Shown here: piece by piece, positions 11,830 to 22,600 of the stretch
Layout: each line of letters starts with the position of its first letter
Numbering within the stretch: the first letter of the stretch is position 1
Assembly (NCBI GenBank): GCA_013697725.1
Contig: JACCWI010000011.1
Location: forward strand, 25,093 to 89,092
DNA length: 64,000 nucleotides
Source of the DNA: Tatlockia sp.
GTDB lineage: Bacteria > Pseudomonadota > Gammaproteobacteria > Legionellales > Legionellaceae
Direction: 5' to 3'
Notes under the pieces: generated by a model
What the model was told of the DNA's origin: nothing
Seen by the model: only the letters and a program-made list of their open reading frames with translations
Databases searched by the model: none
Program-made: the position numbers and the translations under genes

Positions 11830-14652
11830 ATGTCTGAGATTCTAGAACCGGTAAAAGATGTACCGCAAACAAGTCAACTGGAATTGACCGCTAATGCCCC
11901 TGGTTCATTGAAAACCATTAAACGTAATGGCAAAGTTGTTGCCTTCGATGAAAGCAAAATTAAAGTGGCGATAACTAAAGCATTTATTGCTGAAGAAGGT
12001 AAAAATGCCGCTGCTTCAAACCGCATTCATCAGCAAGTGGATGAAATAACTCGACAAATTACTCAAGCTTTCAATCGTCGTCTTCCGAGTGGCGGCACAA
12101 TGCACATCGAAGATATTCAAGATCAAGTCGAATTGGCTTTGATGCGTAATGGTGAATATAAAGTAGCACGTGCTTATGTTCTTTATCGTGAAGAGCATCG
12201 CAAAGCCCGTGAAGTTAATCCAAGCCAGCAAAATAGTGATCCAAAAACACTGTTAATCACTATGCCAAATGGCAAACTGGTTCCCTTGGACATGGCTCGC
12301 GTTCATACCATAGTGGCTGAAGCCTGTCGTGACTTAGACGATGTAAAAGAAGAGCCTGTTATAAAAGATGCCATGCGTAATCTCTTTAATCAGGCAAAAT
12401 TGGAAGATGTTCATAAAGCATTAATAATGTCTGCCCGTGCACTCGTCGAAAAAGAACCCAATTATACTTATGTTTCTGCACGTTTATTATTAGATAGTTT
12501 ACGCTCTGAAGCATTAAATAAATTGCAAATACAAACCGAAGCCACTTTTGACGAAATGACCGCACTTTATCCTGCTTACTTTAAATCCTACATCGCTCAA
12601 GGAATTAGCCAAGGCATCTTAGACCACGAGCTGAGTAAATTTGATTTGGAAAAACTTGGCAAAGCGTTATTGCCTGAGCGGGACATGCAGTTCACTTATT
12701 TAAGTTTACAAACCCTTTATGATCGCTATTTTATTCATGAAAATGGCTTGCGCTATGAATTACCTCAAGCGTTCTTTATGCGTGTGGCAATGGGTCTTGC
12801 TATTCGGGAAAAGGACCGTAATAAGAAAACCATTGAATTTTACACACTTCTTTCTTCTTTTGATTATATGTCCTCTACGCCAACGCTTTTTAATGCAGGC
12901 TCAGTTAGACCACAATTATCAAGCTGCTATTTAACAACAATCCCTGATAATCTTGATGGAATTTACTCTGCTATAAAAGATAATGCTCTGTTGTCAAAAT
13001 TTGCAGGCGGCTTAGGTAATGATTGGACTCCTGTGCGCGCAATGGGTTCACATATTATAGGAACCAATGGTAAATCTCAGGGCGTTGTACCTTTCCTCAA
13101 TGTTGCTGATGCAACAGCGGTAGCGGTTAATCAGGGAGGCAAACGTAAAGGTGCAGTTTGTGCTTATCTTGAGTGCTGGCATCGTGACGTTGAAGAGTTC
13201 CTTGACTTACGTAAAAATACCGGTGATGACAGACGACGTACGCATGATATGAATACTGCGCTCTGGATTCCCGATTTATTCATGAAGCGCATGTATGAAG
13301 AAGGTGAGTGGACACTTTTTTCGCCTGATGAAGTGCCGGAACTACATGACCTCTACGGTAAAGCCTTTGAAACCAAGTATATTGAATATGAAGATAAAGC
13401 ACGTCGTGGTCATCTTAGAAATGTTAAAACTTTACCGGCTCTTAAACTATGGCGTCGAATGCTATCCATGTTGTTTGAAACAGGTCATCCATGGCTTACC
13501 TTTAAAGACCCCTGCAACCTTCGTTCACCACAGCAACATGCGGGAGTAATTCATAGTTCCAATCTTTGTACTGAGATAACGCTCAATACTTCACAAGATG
13601 AAATTGCAGTCTGTAATTTAGGGAGTATTAATCTTCCAGCCCACATTAATAATGGTAAACTGGATCGTCAAAAATTAAAGCAAACAATCAATACTGCCGT
13701 GCGTATGCTGGATAACGTAATTGACATTAACTATTACTCCGTACCGCAAGCGCGTAATTCAAATTTACAACATCGTCCAGTAGGCTTAGGTTTGATGGGA
13801 TTTCAAGATGCACTTTATGCTTTGAAGATTGATTATACTTCGAAAGAAGCAATTGAATTTGCTGATGAATCCATGGAATTAATTAGCTATTATGCAATCG
13901 AAGCTTCTTGTGATTTAGCTAAAGAACGAGGCAGTTATTCTACTTATGAAGGATCTCTCTGGTCAAAAGGAATTCTGCCTATTGATTCTATTAATTTATT
14001 ACAGCAGACCCGTAATCAATACCTCGAACAAGATCGCTCACAACGCCTTGATTGGGAGAGACTGCGAGTTAAGGTTCGTACTCAGGGAATCCGTAACTCA
14101 AACGTTATGGCTATAGCCCCAACAGCAACCATTTCTAATATCTGTGGAGTATCTCAATCCATTGAGCCCACCTACCAAAATCTTTATGTAAAATCGAATT
14201 TGTCAGGTGAGTTTACGGTGATTAATCCTTACTTGGTTGCTGATTTAAAAGCACTTAAGCTTTGGGATGAAGTCATGGTCAATGATTTAAAATATTTTAA
14301 TGGCTCGGTGCAGCCCATCAGCCGGATTCCTGCTGAATTGAAATCTCGCTACGCCACGGCTTTTGAAATTGAGCCGATGTGGTTAGTGGAAGCCGCATCT
14401 CGCCGTCAGAAATGGATAGATCAGGCCCAATCATTAAATATTTACATGGCTAAGCCATCGGGTAAAAATTTAGATACTTTGTACAAAAATGCTTGGTTAC
14501 GTGGTTTGAAAACCACCTATTATCTACGTAGTCTGGGCGCTAGCAACGCGGAGAAATCCACAGTAACTGATGGAGTTCTTAATGCAGTTAAGGTAGAAAA
14601 TGAGCCCCAGGTTTGCTCTATTCTTGACCCTGATTGTGAAGCTTGCCAGTAA
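11830..14652 (+). CDS. nrdA: Class Ia ribonucleoside-diphosphate reductase, alpha subunit
   Basis: A 940-residue catalytic subunit that reduces NDPs to dNDPs. It is longer than E. coli NrdA (761) because of its N terminus: residues 28-120 are an ATP-cone (IKRNGKVVAFDESKIKVAI), and residues 140-235 look like a second cone (NGKLVPLDMARVHTIVAEA). The barrel keeps the active-site Cys of SSCYLTTIPDN, the NLCTEI Cys-Glu pair and the partner Cys in EIAVCNLGSINL. The C-terminal swinging cysteines are in QVCSILDPDCEACQ. A GGAGA ribosome site precedes the ATG. nrdB follows after 19 bases. Confidence 0.97.
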   Translation: MSEILEPVKDVPQTSQLELTANAPGSLKTIKRNGKVVAFDESKIKVAITKAFIAEEGKNAAASNRIHQQVDEITRQITQAFNRRLPSGGTMHIEDIQDQVELALMRNGEYKVARAYVLYREEHRKAREVNPSQQNSDPKTLLITMPNGKLVPLDMARVHTIVAEACRDLDDVKEEPVIKDAMRNLFNQAKLEDVHKALIMSARALVEKEPNYTYVSARLLLDSLRSEALNKLQIQTEATFDEMTALYPAYFKSYIAQGISQGILDHELSKFDLEKLGKALLPERDMQFTYLSLQTLYDRYFIHENGLRYELPQAFFMRVAMGLAIREKDRNKKTIEFYTLLSSFDYMSSTPTLFNAGSVRPQLSSCYLTTIPDNLDGIYSAIKDNALLSKFAGGLGNDWTPVRAMGSHIIGTNGKSQGVVPFLNVADATAVAVNQGGKRKGAVCAYLECWHRDVEEFLDLRKNTGDDRRRTHDMNTALWIPDLFMKRMYEEGEWTLFSPDEVPELHDLYGKAFETKYIEYEDKARRGHLRNVKTLPALKLWRRMLSMLFETGHPWLTFKDPCNLRSPQQHAGVIHSSNLCTEITLNTSQDEIAVCNLGSINLPAHINNGKLDRQKLKQTINTAVRMLDNVIDINYYSVPQARNSNLQHRPVGLGLMGFQDALYALKIDYTSKEAIEFADESMELISYYAIEASCDLAKERGSYSTYEGSLWSKGILPIDSINLLQQTRNQYLEQDRSQRLDWERLRVKVRTQGIRNSNVMAIAPTATISNICGVSQSIEPTYQNLYVKSNLSGEFTVINPYLVADLKALKLWDEVMVNDLKYFNGSVQPISRIPAELKSRYATAFEIEPMWLVEAASRRQKWIDQAQSLNIYMAKPSGKNLDTLYKNAWLRGLKTTYYLRSLGASNAEKSTVTDGVLNAVKVENEPQVCSILDPDCEACQ

Positions 14653-14671
14653 ATAAATTGAGGAGAATTGT

Positions 14672-15778
14672 ATGCCAGCAATTGAAATAGAACAAAATAA
14701 CAGCGTGAATTTTCTAAATCCTTTAGGACTTGAATCGCCAGAATTGGGTGCAGACCGAATTCAAGTTGATGATAAGAAAATCATCAACTGCCGTGCTGAT
14801 TTAAATCAATTAGTTCCCTTTAAATATACTTGGGCTTGGGATAAATATTTAACCGCTTGCGCCAATCATTGGATGCCTAATGAAATTAATATGAGCGCCG
14901 ATGTGGCTTTGTGGAAAGATCCCAATGGTTTAACCGAAGATGAGCGCGTAATTATTTTACGTAACTTAGGCTTTTTCTCCACAGCAGACTCCTTAGTTGC
15001 CAATAACTTAGTATTAGCTGTTTATCGCCATATAACTAATCCTGAATGTCGTCAATATTTATTGAGACAGGCCTTTGAGGAAGCCTTACACACCCATGCT
15101 TATCAATATATTATTGAGAGTCTAGGGCTTGACGAAACAGCGGTCTTTAATATGTATCGCGAAATTCCCTCTGTAGCTGCCAAAGCCTCTTGGGCCTTAC
15201 CTTTTACCCAAAGCTTAGCTGATCCCACTTTCCACACAGGCACGCCTGAAAATGATCAACGTTTATTGCGTGATTTAATTGCCTTTTATGTGGTTTTTGA
15301 AGGTATTTTCTTTTATGTAGGGTTCACCCAAATTCTTTCTATGGGTAGACGCAATAAAATGGTTGGAACTTCTGAGCAATTTCAGTATATTTTACGCGAT
15401 GAATCCATGCACATGAATTTTGGTATTGATGTAATTAATCAAATTAAAATTGAAAATCCACATCTATGGACCCCAGCTTTTAAAGAAGAAATCATCGAAT
15501 TAATTAAAGATGGTGTAGCGCTGGAATACCAATATGCAAAAGACACGATGCCCCATGGTATTTTAGGAATGAATGCGGAGATGTTTGAAGAGTACATCCA
15601 TTACATTGCCAATCGTCGTCTTAGCCAGATTGGTTTAGCTGAACAGTATCCAGGCGCTGAGAATCCTTTCCCGTGGATGAGTGAAATGATGGACTTGAAA
15701 AAAGAGAAAAATTTCTTCGAAACACGTGTCATTGAATATCAGGCTGGTGGAACTCTTAACTGGGATGATGAAAACTAA
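14672..15778 (+). CDS. nrdB: Class Ia ribonucleoside-diphosphate reductase, beta subunit
   Basis: A 368-residue radical-generating diiron subunit that partners NrdA. The ligands and radical site are visible: EEALHTHAY gives the ExxH pair and the tyrosine four residues after the His; FEGIFFYVG gives the next Glu; [10 protein letters not shown] gives the last ExxH. The C-terminal tail ([12 protein letters not shown]) is the acidic peptide that docks into NrdA. A GAGGAGA ribosome site lies just upstream, and the gene is in an operon with nrdA. Confidence 0.97.
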   Translation: MPAIEIEQNNSVNFLNPLGLESPELGADRIQVDDKKIINCRADLNQLVPFKYTWAWDKYLTACANHWMPNEINMSADVALWKDPNGLTEDERVIILRNLGFFSTADSLVANNLVLAVYRHITNPECRQYLLRQAFEEALHTHAYQYIIESLGLDETAVFNMYREIPSVAAKASWALPFTQSLADPTFHTGTPENDQRLLRDLIAFYVVFEGIFFYVGFTQILSMGRRNKMVGTSEQFQYILRDESMHMNFGIDVINQIKIENPHLWTPAFKEEIIELIKDGVALEYQYAKDTMPHGILGMNAEMFEEYIHYIANRRLSQIGLAEQYPGAENPFPWMSEMMDLKKEKNFFETRVIEYQAGGTLNWDDEN

Positions 15779-15841
15779 TTAAAGAACATAGTTGTAAAAC
15801 CGAAGTTGAATCGCAGTCAACCGAAGTGACATCGCAGTAAC

Positions 15842-15862
15842 CCCCAACCCTTTGGGTTGGGG
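15842..15862 (+). terminator. Hairpin terminator after nrdB
   Basis: A nine-pair GC-rich stem, CCCCAACCC (15842-15850), TTT loop, GGGTTGGGG (15854-15862), followed by the AT-rich AATTAATTATG. The T-run is broken, so termination may be partial. It lies 64 bases after nrdB. Confidence 0.65.
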
Positions 15863-15911
15863 AATTAATTATGATTGTTACCAAGCATTATAGCCACAGG
15901 AAATAATCAGC

Positions 15912-16745
15912 ATGAGTGAGTTTGTAAATTTAGACCAGCATTTATGTATTAAGAGCACTCATCAGATCAGTAAAATTACTCGTCCTTTAAACCAAGCTTT
16001 TGGGACTCAGCATTTTCGTTATTTAAAATTGTATCAAGATGGCTCACGTATCTTACTGACTGACAATCCAGACTGTGTTCGGTTTATGTATGGTGAAGGG
16101 CATTATAAGCAAATGTGGTTTGATGGGGAGTTTCCACAACATTTGACTAATGGCTGGCATATTTGGGACGCGCTGCGAACGGAAGTCTGTAATAATCAAA
16201 TTACACCTTTAGAGAAAGAAATTAATAAGCTGTTAAACTTATACCATGGCCTCACCTTTGTAAGTACAAGCCCTCAATACCATGAGATATTCACCTTCGA
16301 CTCCCCTTTTGCCACTATCAATCAAGTCGATAAACAGTTATTCCGGCGTTTTATGTTCTATTTTAAAGAACAAGCCTCTGCCTTATTGAAAACAGCGAAT
16401 AATGAACGTTTAATAGTTCCGCATAAACCCAAGCTAGAATTAACAGTAAATAACGTAAATCTAAAATCTGCTGCAATTGATGAATTTTTAACTAACACAG
16501 AAATATCTCGCTATTATCTCGGTGAAAAATATAATAATGCTTATTTAACACGGAAAGAGGTTAGCTGTATTTATTGGTTGCTAAAAGGGAAGACGGCTGA
16601 GGAAACAGCCGCTATAGAAGGAAATACAAAAAAAACAGTGCAGTGTCATTTAGAAAATATACGTAATAAACTCAACTGCCATAAGCAAACTCAAATTATA
16701 CCTATCATTTTAGAATCAGGCATTTTAGATACCTATATTATCTAG
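15912..16745 (+). CDS. LuxR-family HTH transcriptional regulator
   Basis: A 277-residue regulator. The last 65 residues form a LuxR-type helix-turn-helix (LTRKEVSCIYWLLKGKTAEE, then IRNKLNCHKQTQ). The first 190 residues form a domain that I cannot assign to a classical autoinducer-binding or receiver fold; it is tyrosine- and tryptophan-rich. Legionella encodes several LuxR-type proteins of this size, some linked to life-cycle control, but this one's targets are unknown. An AGGAAA ribosome site precedes the ATG. The gene is separated from nrdB by a hairpin terminator and converges on the cupin gene. Confidence 0.75.
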   Translation: MSEFVNLDQHLCIKSTHQISKITRPLNQAFGTQHFRYLKLYQDGSRILLTDNPDCVRFMYGEGHYKQMWFDGEFPQHLTNGWHIWDALRTEVCNNQITPLEKEINKLLNLYHGLTFVSTSPQYHEIFTFDSPFATINQVDKQLFRRFMFYFKEQASALLKTANNERLIVPHKPKLELTVNNVNLKSAAIDEFLTNTEISRYYLGEKYNNAYLTRKEVSCIYWLLKGKTAEETAAIEGNTKKTVQCHLENIRNKLNCHKQTQIIPIILESGILDTYII

Positions 16746-16747
16746 GC

Positions 16748-17254
16748 TTATTTCATGTCAAAAGACGTTGTTGGAAGGTCTTCAGAGACCAGATTAAAAT
16801 CGCTCGCTTCCCAGGCCGGTATACAACGCACTATTAATTTCAAGGGTAGATTTTCTGAATTATTGATAACCTGATGTACTTGTCCTGGAGCTATATGGAT
16901 ATGGTTCCCAGCTGAAACTTCGTGAATCTTCTCATCAATAATAACAAGACCCTTGCCACTAAAAATATAGTAGTCCTCTGTCAAGAAATTATGGACATGC
17001 TTTGCAGATTTCCCTAGAGGCGCAAAACTAGCCTTGGCATAACTTTGAGCACTTTCGCCATCCGTTGCAAGGCCGCTATATTCAATCACTACTTCGCCTG
17101 TTCCACTGTCGAACGACATTTTATTGTCATCAGAAAAGTTAAAAATTTTATCCTTAGAATGAATTTTCATTTTGTCTTCGGCCAGGATTTCAATTTTTAA
17201 ACCATCCAAAAAGCTAAAACGATTCGTATCTTTAAACATGCAATGTTTTCTCAT
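16748..17254 (-). CDS. Cupin-domain protein
   Basis: A 168-residue protein whose C-terminal half has the two cupin motifs: motif 1 around KHVHNFLTEDYYIFSGKGLV (residues about 80-99) and motif 2 around AGNHIHIAPGQVHQVIN (about 114-130), with His and Glu in positions that usually bind a metal. The N-terminal 45 residues are not recognised. A GAAGGA ribosome site lies six bases before the ATG. It is a stand-alone gene; substrate unknown. Confidence 0.7.
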   Translation of the reverse strand: MRKHCMFKDTNRFSFLDGLKIEILAEDKMKIHSKDKIFNFSDDNKMSFDSGTGEVVIEYSGLATDGESAQSYAKASFAPLGKSAKHVHNFLTEDYYIFSGKGLVIIDEKIHEVSAGNHIHIAPGQVHQVINNSENLPLKLIVRCIPAWEASDFNLVSEDLPTTSFDMK

Positions 17255-17522
17255 TTGTTTCCTTCAATAAAATTATGAACTGATGAATTATAATATATAT
17301 ATGATTAATAAAGATACATCGGTAAAAATACGGAGTTAACCTTTAAAACTTCAGGACTATTTTGGTAAGCTGAAAACAATTCTGCTAATAAATAAGAGGT
17401 TCTGCTAGCAGTTTTTATGGCCAAAATAAAAGTCTCTTGTTACAATGCCTCAATCAATTTTAGGGTAATAAATTGATTTAAAAGACTATCTCAACTTTAG
17501 AAATTTTCCAACTGAGCTTTTG

Positions 17523-19478
17523 ATGCCACAAGAACATTCTCATTTAAAAGCGTTAAAGTACCGTCCTGACGTGGATGGTTTGCGGGCTATCGCAATTCTT
17601 ATTGTCGTAATCTTTCATGCCTTTCCTAAAATAATGCCTGGCGGCTTTATTGGTGTAGATATTTTTTTTGTTATCTCAGGATTCCTAATTTCGACGATTA
17701 TTTTTTCGAATCTCGAGCGTGATTGCTTTAGCCTGGGCGACTTTTATAAAAGACGGATTAAGCGATTATTTCCCGCATTAACTCTGGTGTTAGCTACCAG
17801 CCTAGTATTCGGTTGGTTTATGCTGTTTCCAGAAGAATACACCCAGCTAGGAAAACATACTGTTGCTAGCGCCGGTTTCTTTCAGAACTTTAACCTATTG
17901 CGAGAAACTGGTTATTTTGACACTCTTGCCGAGACGAAGCCCCTGCTCCATTTTTGGAGTCTGGCTGTTGAAGAGCAATTTTATATTTTTTGGCCGCTTC
18001 TGCTTATCTTCGTTTCAAAAGGTCAGAGGAGTTTTCTGCGGATAACTGCTTGGATTGCAGTATTTTCCTTCGCTGCAAATATCTATCTAATAAAAAGCGG
18101 ACGTCCAATGGCGGCATTTTATCTTCCCTTCTCAAGGTTTTGGGAATTGATGACAGGAAGTGTTTTAGCCTATGTTTTATTAGCTCGCCCTCATCTAATC
18201 GAAAAACATAAAACCATACAATCCTGCCTAGGCTTTGCATTAATTATTATAGGCTTGCTACTGCTAAATAAAGAAAGCACTTTTCCCGGCTGGTGGGCCT
18301 TGCTACCCACTCTAGGCGCCCTTCTAATTCTCTCTGCAGGTCCCACTTCCTGGACGAATAACAAGCTATTATCTAATAAACTAATGGTTGGGCTTGGCTT
18401 AATTAGCTATCCACTTTATCTTTGGCACTGGCCTTTATTGTCATTTCTGCATATTTTTAAGGCTAATGCTTCAAACCTTATGAAAGGCGAAGTTATTCTT
18501 GTCGCAATCCTGTTTGCATGGCTTACTTATAAATTTATAGAAAAGCCGATTAGATCAAGAAAAGTCTCAAAAAGAGTCGTTGCGCCATTAATTAGCGCGA
18601 TGGCATTAATTTTAGTTGTAGGTGAAATCAATTATCAATCGAACATTTTTCAAAGAAGTGATCAAAGGACAGAATACACTAAATACTTTGATAATTCCTT
18701 ACCCAAGTGGGCATATTATACTCGAGAAAACATCTATAAAAAATTTCGTATGGATTGCGATTTCTATGATATTGACAAATACAAAATGGGACAATCTACA
18801 TTGGTTCCCCGCCCCGCAATCTCTAAAAGTTGCTACACTAGGAATCCAGCCTATTCTCATTCAGTATTACTCTGGGGAGATTCCCATGCGCAGCATTTGT
18901 ATTACGGCTTGAAGAAGAATTTGCCGAAGGACTGGCAAATTTTACTAGGCGTGGGTTCTGGTTGTAACCCAATTCCTGACGTTGACGCACCTTCCACGAC
19001 TAATTTTTGTTACCAGTCTAATTGGCTAACTTTAGAAACCATTAAAACCGCAAAACCTGAGGTAGTAATCGTCGCTCAAGTTGCTAGACACTCCATAGAA
19101 CAAATGAATCTTATTGCCACTAAACTTAAAGATTTGGGTGTAAAGAAAATTATCTTTATGGGTCCAATTCCCCAATGGGATAATTTTCTTAATAAGATTA
19201 TTGCGAATTCTTTTTGGAGAAATACACCTAGACGAACTTTTTTTGGAGTCAATCAGGCCATTATTAAAGAAAATAATGAGCTGGTAAGCAAATTTAAAGA
19301 AACTAAAGATATTTTATTCGTCAATTTAGTTAATTTCTTTTGCAATGAGCAAGGGTGCTTAACTTATATTGGCAACGATAAAAAGCGGGGGATTACTACC
19401 TTTGATTATGCACATATGGCCCCGATTGCCTCAGATAAGTTGGCCAAGGAAATTTTAGTTAATAAAATTATTTCCTAA
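17523..19478 (+). CDS. OafA/YrhL-type O-acyltransferase with C-terminal SGNH domain
   Basis: About 651 residues. Residues 10-365 form an acyltransferase-3 membrane domain of around ten helices, beginning with the signature YRPDVDGLRAIAILIVVIFH and GGFIGVDIFFVISGFLI. Residues about 440-650 are an SGNH esterase-like domain, with the nucleophile in LLWGDSHAQHLYY and the Asp/His pair in FDYAHMAP. Such two-domain proteins acetylate LPS O-antigen or peptidoglycan. In Legionella LPS O-acetylation is a plausible target, but no polysaccharide genes adjoin it, so that is a guess. The ATG at 17523 follows an in-frame TTG and is preferred. Confidence 0.88.
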   Translation: MPQEHSHLKALKYRPDVDGLRAIAILIVVIFHAFPKIMPGGFIGVDIFFVISGFLISTIIFSNLERDCFSLGDFYKRRIKRLFPALTLVLATSLVFGWFMLFPEEYTQLGKHTVASAGFFQNFNLLRETGYFDTLAETKPLLHFWSLAVEEQFYIFWPLLLIFVSKGQRSFLRITAWIAVFSFAANIYLIKSGRPMAAFYLPFSRFWELMTGSVLAYVLLARPHLIEKHKTIQSCLGFALIIIGLLLLNKESTFPGWWALLPTLGALLILSAGPTSWTNNKLLSNKLMVGLGLISYPLYLWHWPLLSFLHIFKANASNLMKGEVILVAILFAWLTYKFIEKPIRSRKVSKRVVAPLISAMALILVVGEINYQSNIFQRSDQRTEYTKYFDNSLPKWAYYTRENIYKKFRMDCDFYDIDKYKMGQSTLVPRPAISKSCYTRNPAYSHSVLLWGDSHAQHLYYGLKKNLPKDWQILLGVGSGCNPIPDVDAPSTTNFCYQSNWLTLETIKTAKPEVVIVAQVARHSIEQMNLIATKLKDLGVKKIIFMGPIPQWDNFLNKIIANSFWRNTPRRTFFGVNQAIIKENNELVSKFKETKDILFVNLVNFFCNEQGCLTYIGNDKKRGITTFDYAHMAPIASDKLAKEILVNKIIS

Positions 19479-19615
19479 CCACTTTATTTAAGCACTCATC
19501 AAAATTTTTTTAAAGTCGATTAAATTGGAACTTAGCTAAGCTCAGGAAAAAAAAACCTTTTCGAGAACTAATAGTTCACTTCCTTAAATCATTTTTGTGA
19601 TAAAACTAACTAATA

Positions 19616-22600
19616 TTACCAAGTGCGCCTACTCAAGTTATAACTATCATTTTTTACTGATTCTTTATATTGTTCAGGTAATAGACTTTCAAATTTTTTC
19701 ATGACCACACCCAAATTGCCATTTTTTAAAGCTACCAATTCGTCATGATCAAACTCAATCAATTTTTTAGGATTATTTAAAGCATCTATTATATTTTCAG
19801 CAGCGCTAATTTTAAGTGTTGAAGACATGCCGGAGACCCAGCCAAAGAAAGTATGATAGGTTGATTTATCTCTTACTTCTTGCTTACGCCTATCCGAAAT
19901 ATAACCATTAAGCGCATTTTTAAACATAGACACCGTCAATAAAGAAGCATTAGAGATATCTGCGCTAAGAATATTTTTATTTGTAATGGTTAGTTGCTCT
20001 TTGTTTCTTAATTTATCTGCACCCCCCACAGAAACTGGATTGGAGCTAGCTTTGCTGTGGGAAATGGATTCTTTAGGGCTCAGGGTAGTGCTTTTTCTAG
20101 ACGGAATGACAGAATTATTTACAGGTTCTTTCTTATGCCTTTTTTCTGATTTCTTTATCTCAGTAATTTTTCCAATCGCCTTAATTCTATCGTCTGCAAC
20201 ATTGATCAGTGTCCTAACGGTTGGTGCAGGTGATAGCTGTTCACGTTTTGCCTGTGCGCGTTTTCTTTGATAAGCATTTATCATCGCTTTACCGCGTTTG
20301 CGTTCAATACCACGTTTGATCAAAATAGTTTTTAATTCCTTTGCTGGATAGAGTGGTAATTCTACCGGCATCATTCTTCTCATCAAGGCATTGCTTGGCT
20401 TGCGACGTCCTGCCATAGTGACTGGATTTTGTGTGCCAATGACCATAAACCCTGGATTTTTAGGACGCTCACCATTAGGTGTTTTTCCCATTAGCAAATT
20501 ATTCAGTAAACTCTCCATCATAGGCGCGCTGTTAATTTCATCGACAACCACCACGGAGCCCGAATGGAATGCTTTTAAAAGTAGACGCTCCTTTTCCTCT
20601 TTTTCCATGCTAACTGGCATGCGGTAAAAAGAATTTATTGGCATATCATTCGTTGCAAGAGTCACTTCCTGATACTCATTTGCTAGCAATTGAGCAATAA
20701 CCAGCTCACTTTTGCCAATGCCAGGCTCACCTTCGATAACAATACCACCGAGGCCCCCATATAATTTTGCGTTGCGTTCATTGTCATTCTCAATATTTTG
20801 ATTGCGATTACGGTATTCGCGCAATGCAAGTAAATCATTTAAATATTGATAGAGAGGTTCACGGGTTGGTGTAAGCACAAAGTCAATCGGCTGTTTTTCA
20901 ATGGCTGCATGAGGTATTGGATCAGAAAATTGTCTATTAAATTCAGAAAGATTATCTTTTGGCACTAAGTTTTTTGCGAGCAAATAGGCATGATGCCGAG
21001 CCACCATTAGGACATCATCTTGTGGATTTTTATCCATATGTGATATGACTAGCAAAGCCATCATTTGTAATTCACGCGGTGAAATCAGAACTTCATCAGT
21101 GGAGCATTCACATAGGAATCGGTAGATTTTTAAAATTTCACGGGCAATAGTGAGTGACTGGTTTTCAATTTTAGTGTTGGCAAATACCGGTTTTAAAATA
21201 ACTTCAAAAATAAATTCTTGTGGCATTGCGTGAAAAATCAAGGCATTACCATGACGCTCAAAAAGTGCTGCCATATTGCGTTCGTCCCCATAATTGAGGG
21301 GATTTCCCGCAAAGATCACCTTATGATTTTCTGTAAGTGGAAATTTTTTATCGAGCAAAATACTGGGGGCGTCATCGAATAATCCTTCAAATTCACTCCA
21401 CTGCCTGGGGGTGAGATTAGCTTCATCGATAAATAAGATTTTTAGCTTATCAGACTGGTCTTCCGCCCACGCCTGCATTTTCGATTTATTTTTGCCGCTG
21501 GCTGACAAGATTTTTTCAAACAGCGGTTCCTGCAGTTGTCGAGAAATCTCAATAGGTTTCTCATTCTCGCCAGGGAATAAAAATTCCTCTATTTTTTTAA
21601 GTTTTTCTTTTTCCTCATCGTGAAGAAAATTAACCACAGTGGTTCCGTTTTCAATAGTCCAGGCTTTTATATCGTTAACATTAATTTTTTGTAAATAGAG
21701 CACATCACTTGGCAGGGGGAGTTGAGGCTCCTCTGTGCTAAGGTAGATATGGTTATAATCTTTTGTTTCACCCAAATATAACTGAGTAGTTTCTGAGGCT
21801 ATATATTTTTCAACAAAGGTGGATTTACCCACACCTGTAAGTCCTGTCAGAAAAACATAGGGTGAATCTTTGAGAACCTCATTCACCGAGTCCTGGCGTT
21901 GTTTAATAAAAGCATCTGACTTAGCTTTGCTATTTTCTTCATCAAACTCTTGTAGCTGAATACCGCCTGACAAGCCATACATGCCCTGCCAGGGATGCGA
22001 GTGGGGGCTAATAAGTCTTGCGACAGATTTACAGAAGAGTTCAGTTTCCAAGGTCTCTAGTTCATTTATTTTTGTAACGGGAAACCTTTTCTTAAGAAGG
22101 TCGAATTTTTCCTTAACACTTACTTTATGATGAGTGATAGCCGCATAATTAAAACTTTTGGCATCATCAGTAATTATTTTTAAGATCCCTTTCTCCCTCC
22201 CTTGCTGCCGTTCTAATATTAAAGATGCCAGTCCATCAGCTAGTTCTTGAGAAAAATTGCCTTTTAAAATCACATTTTCTTGATTGTCGAGAGCCTGTTT
22301 TAACACACGATCAGATTGAGTAAATTCAAAAAATGGTTTTTCTGCATCCTTTATCATTTTTCCATTGATATTAGTCCACAGGTCATTGTAACTTAGCTCA
22401 GATACGTCGAGCACCGTCCACAATTCATTACTTGTCAACTGTCGGACGGTGACATCAACATCCGTACTTTGAATGACAATGGGTGAATCGGTAGGGACCT
22501 GCGAAACCTGGGGAAGCTTGTCAAACATTTTTGGCAGGCTAACGGACGACGCACAATGGCAATTTAAAATTACCTGATGTTTCTGGCATTCTATTAAGAG

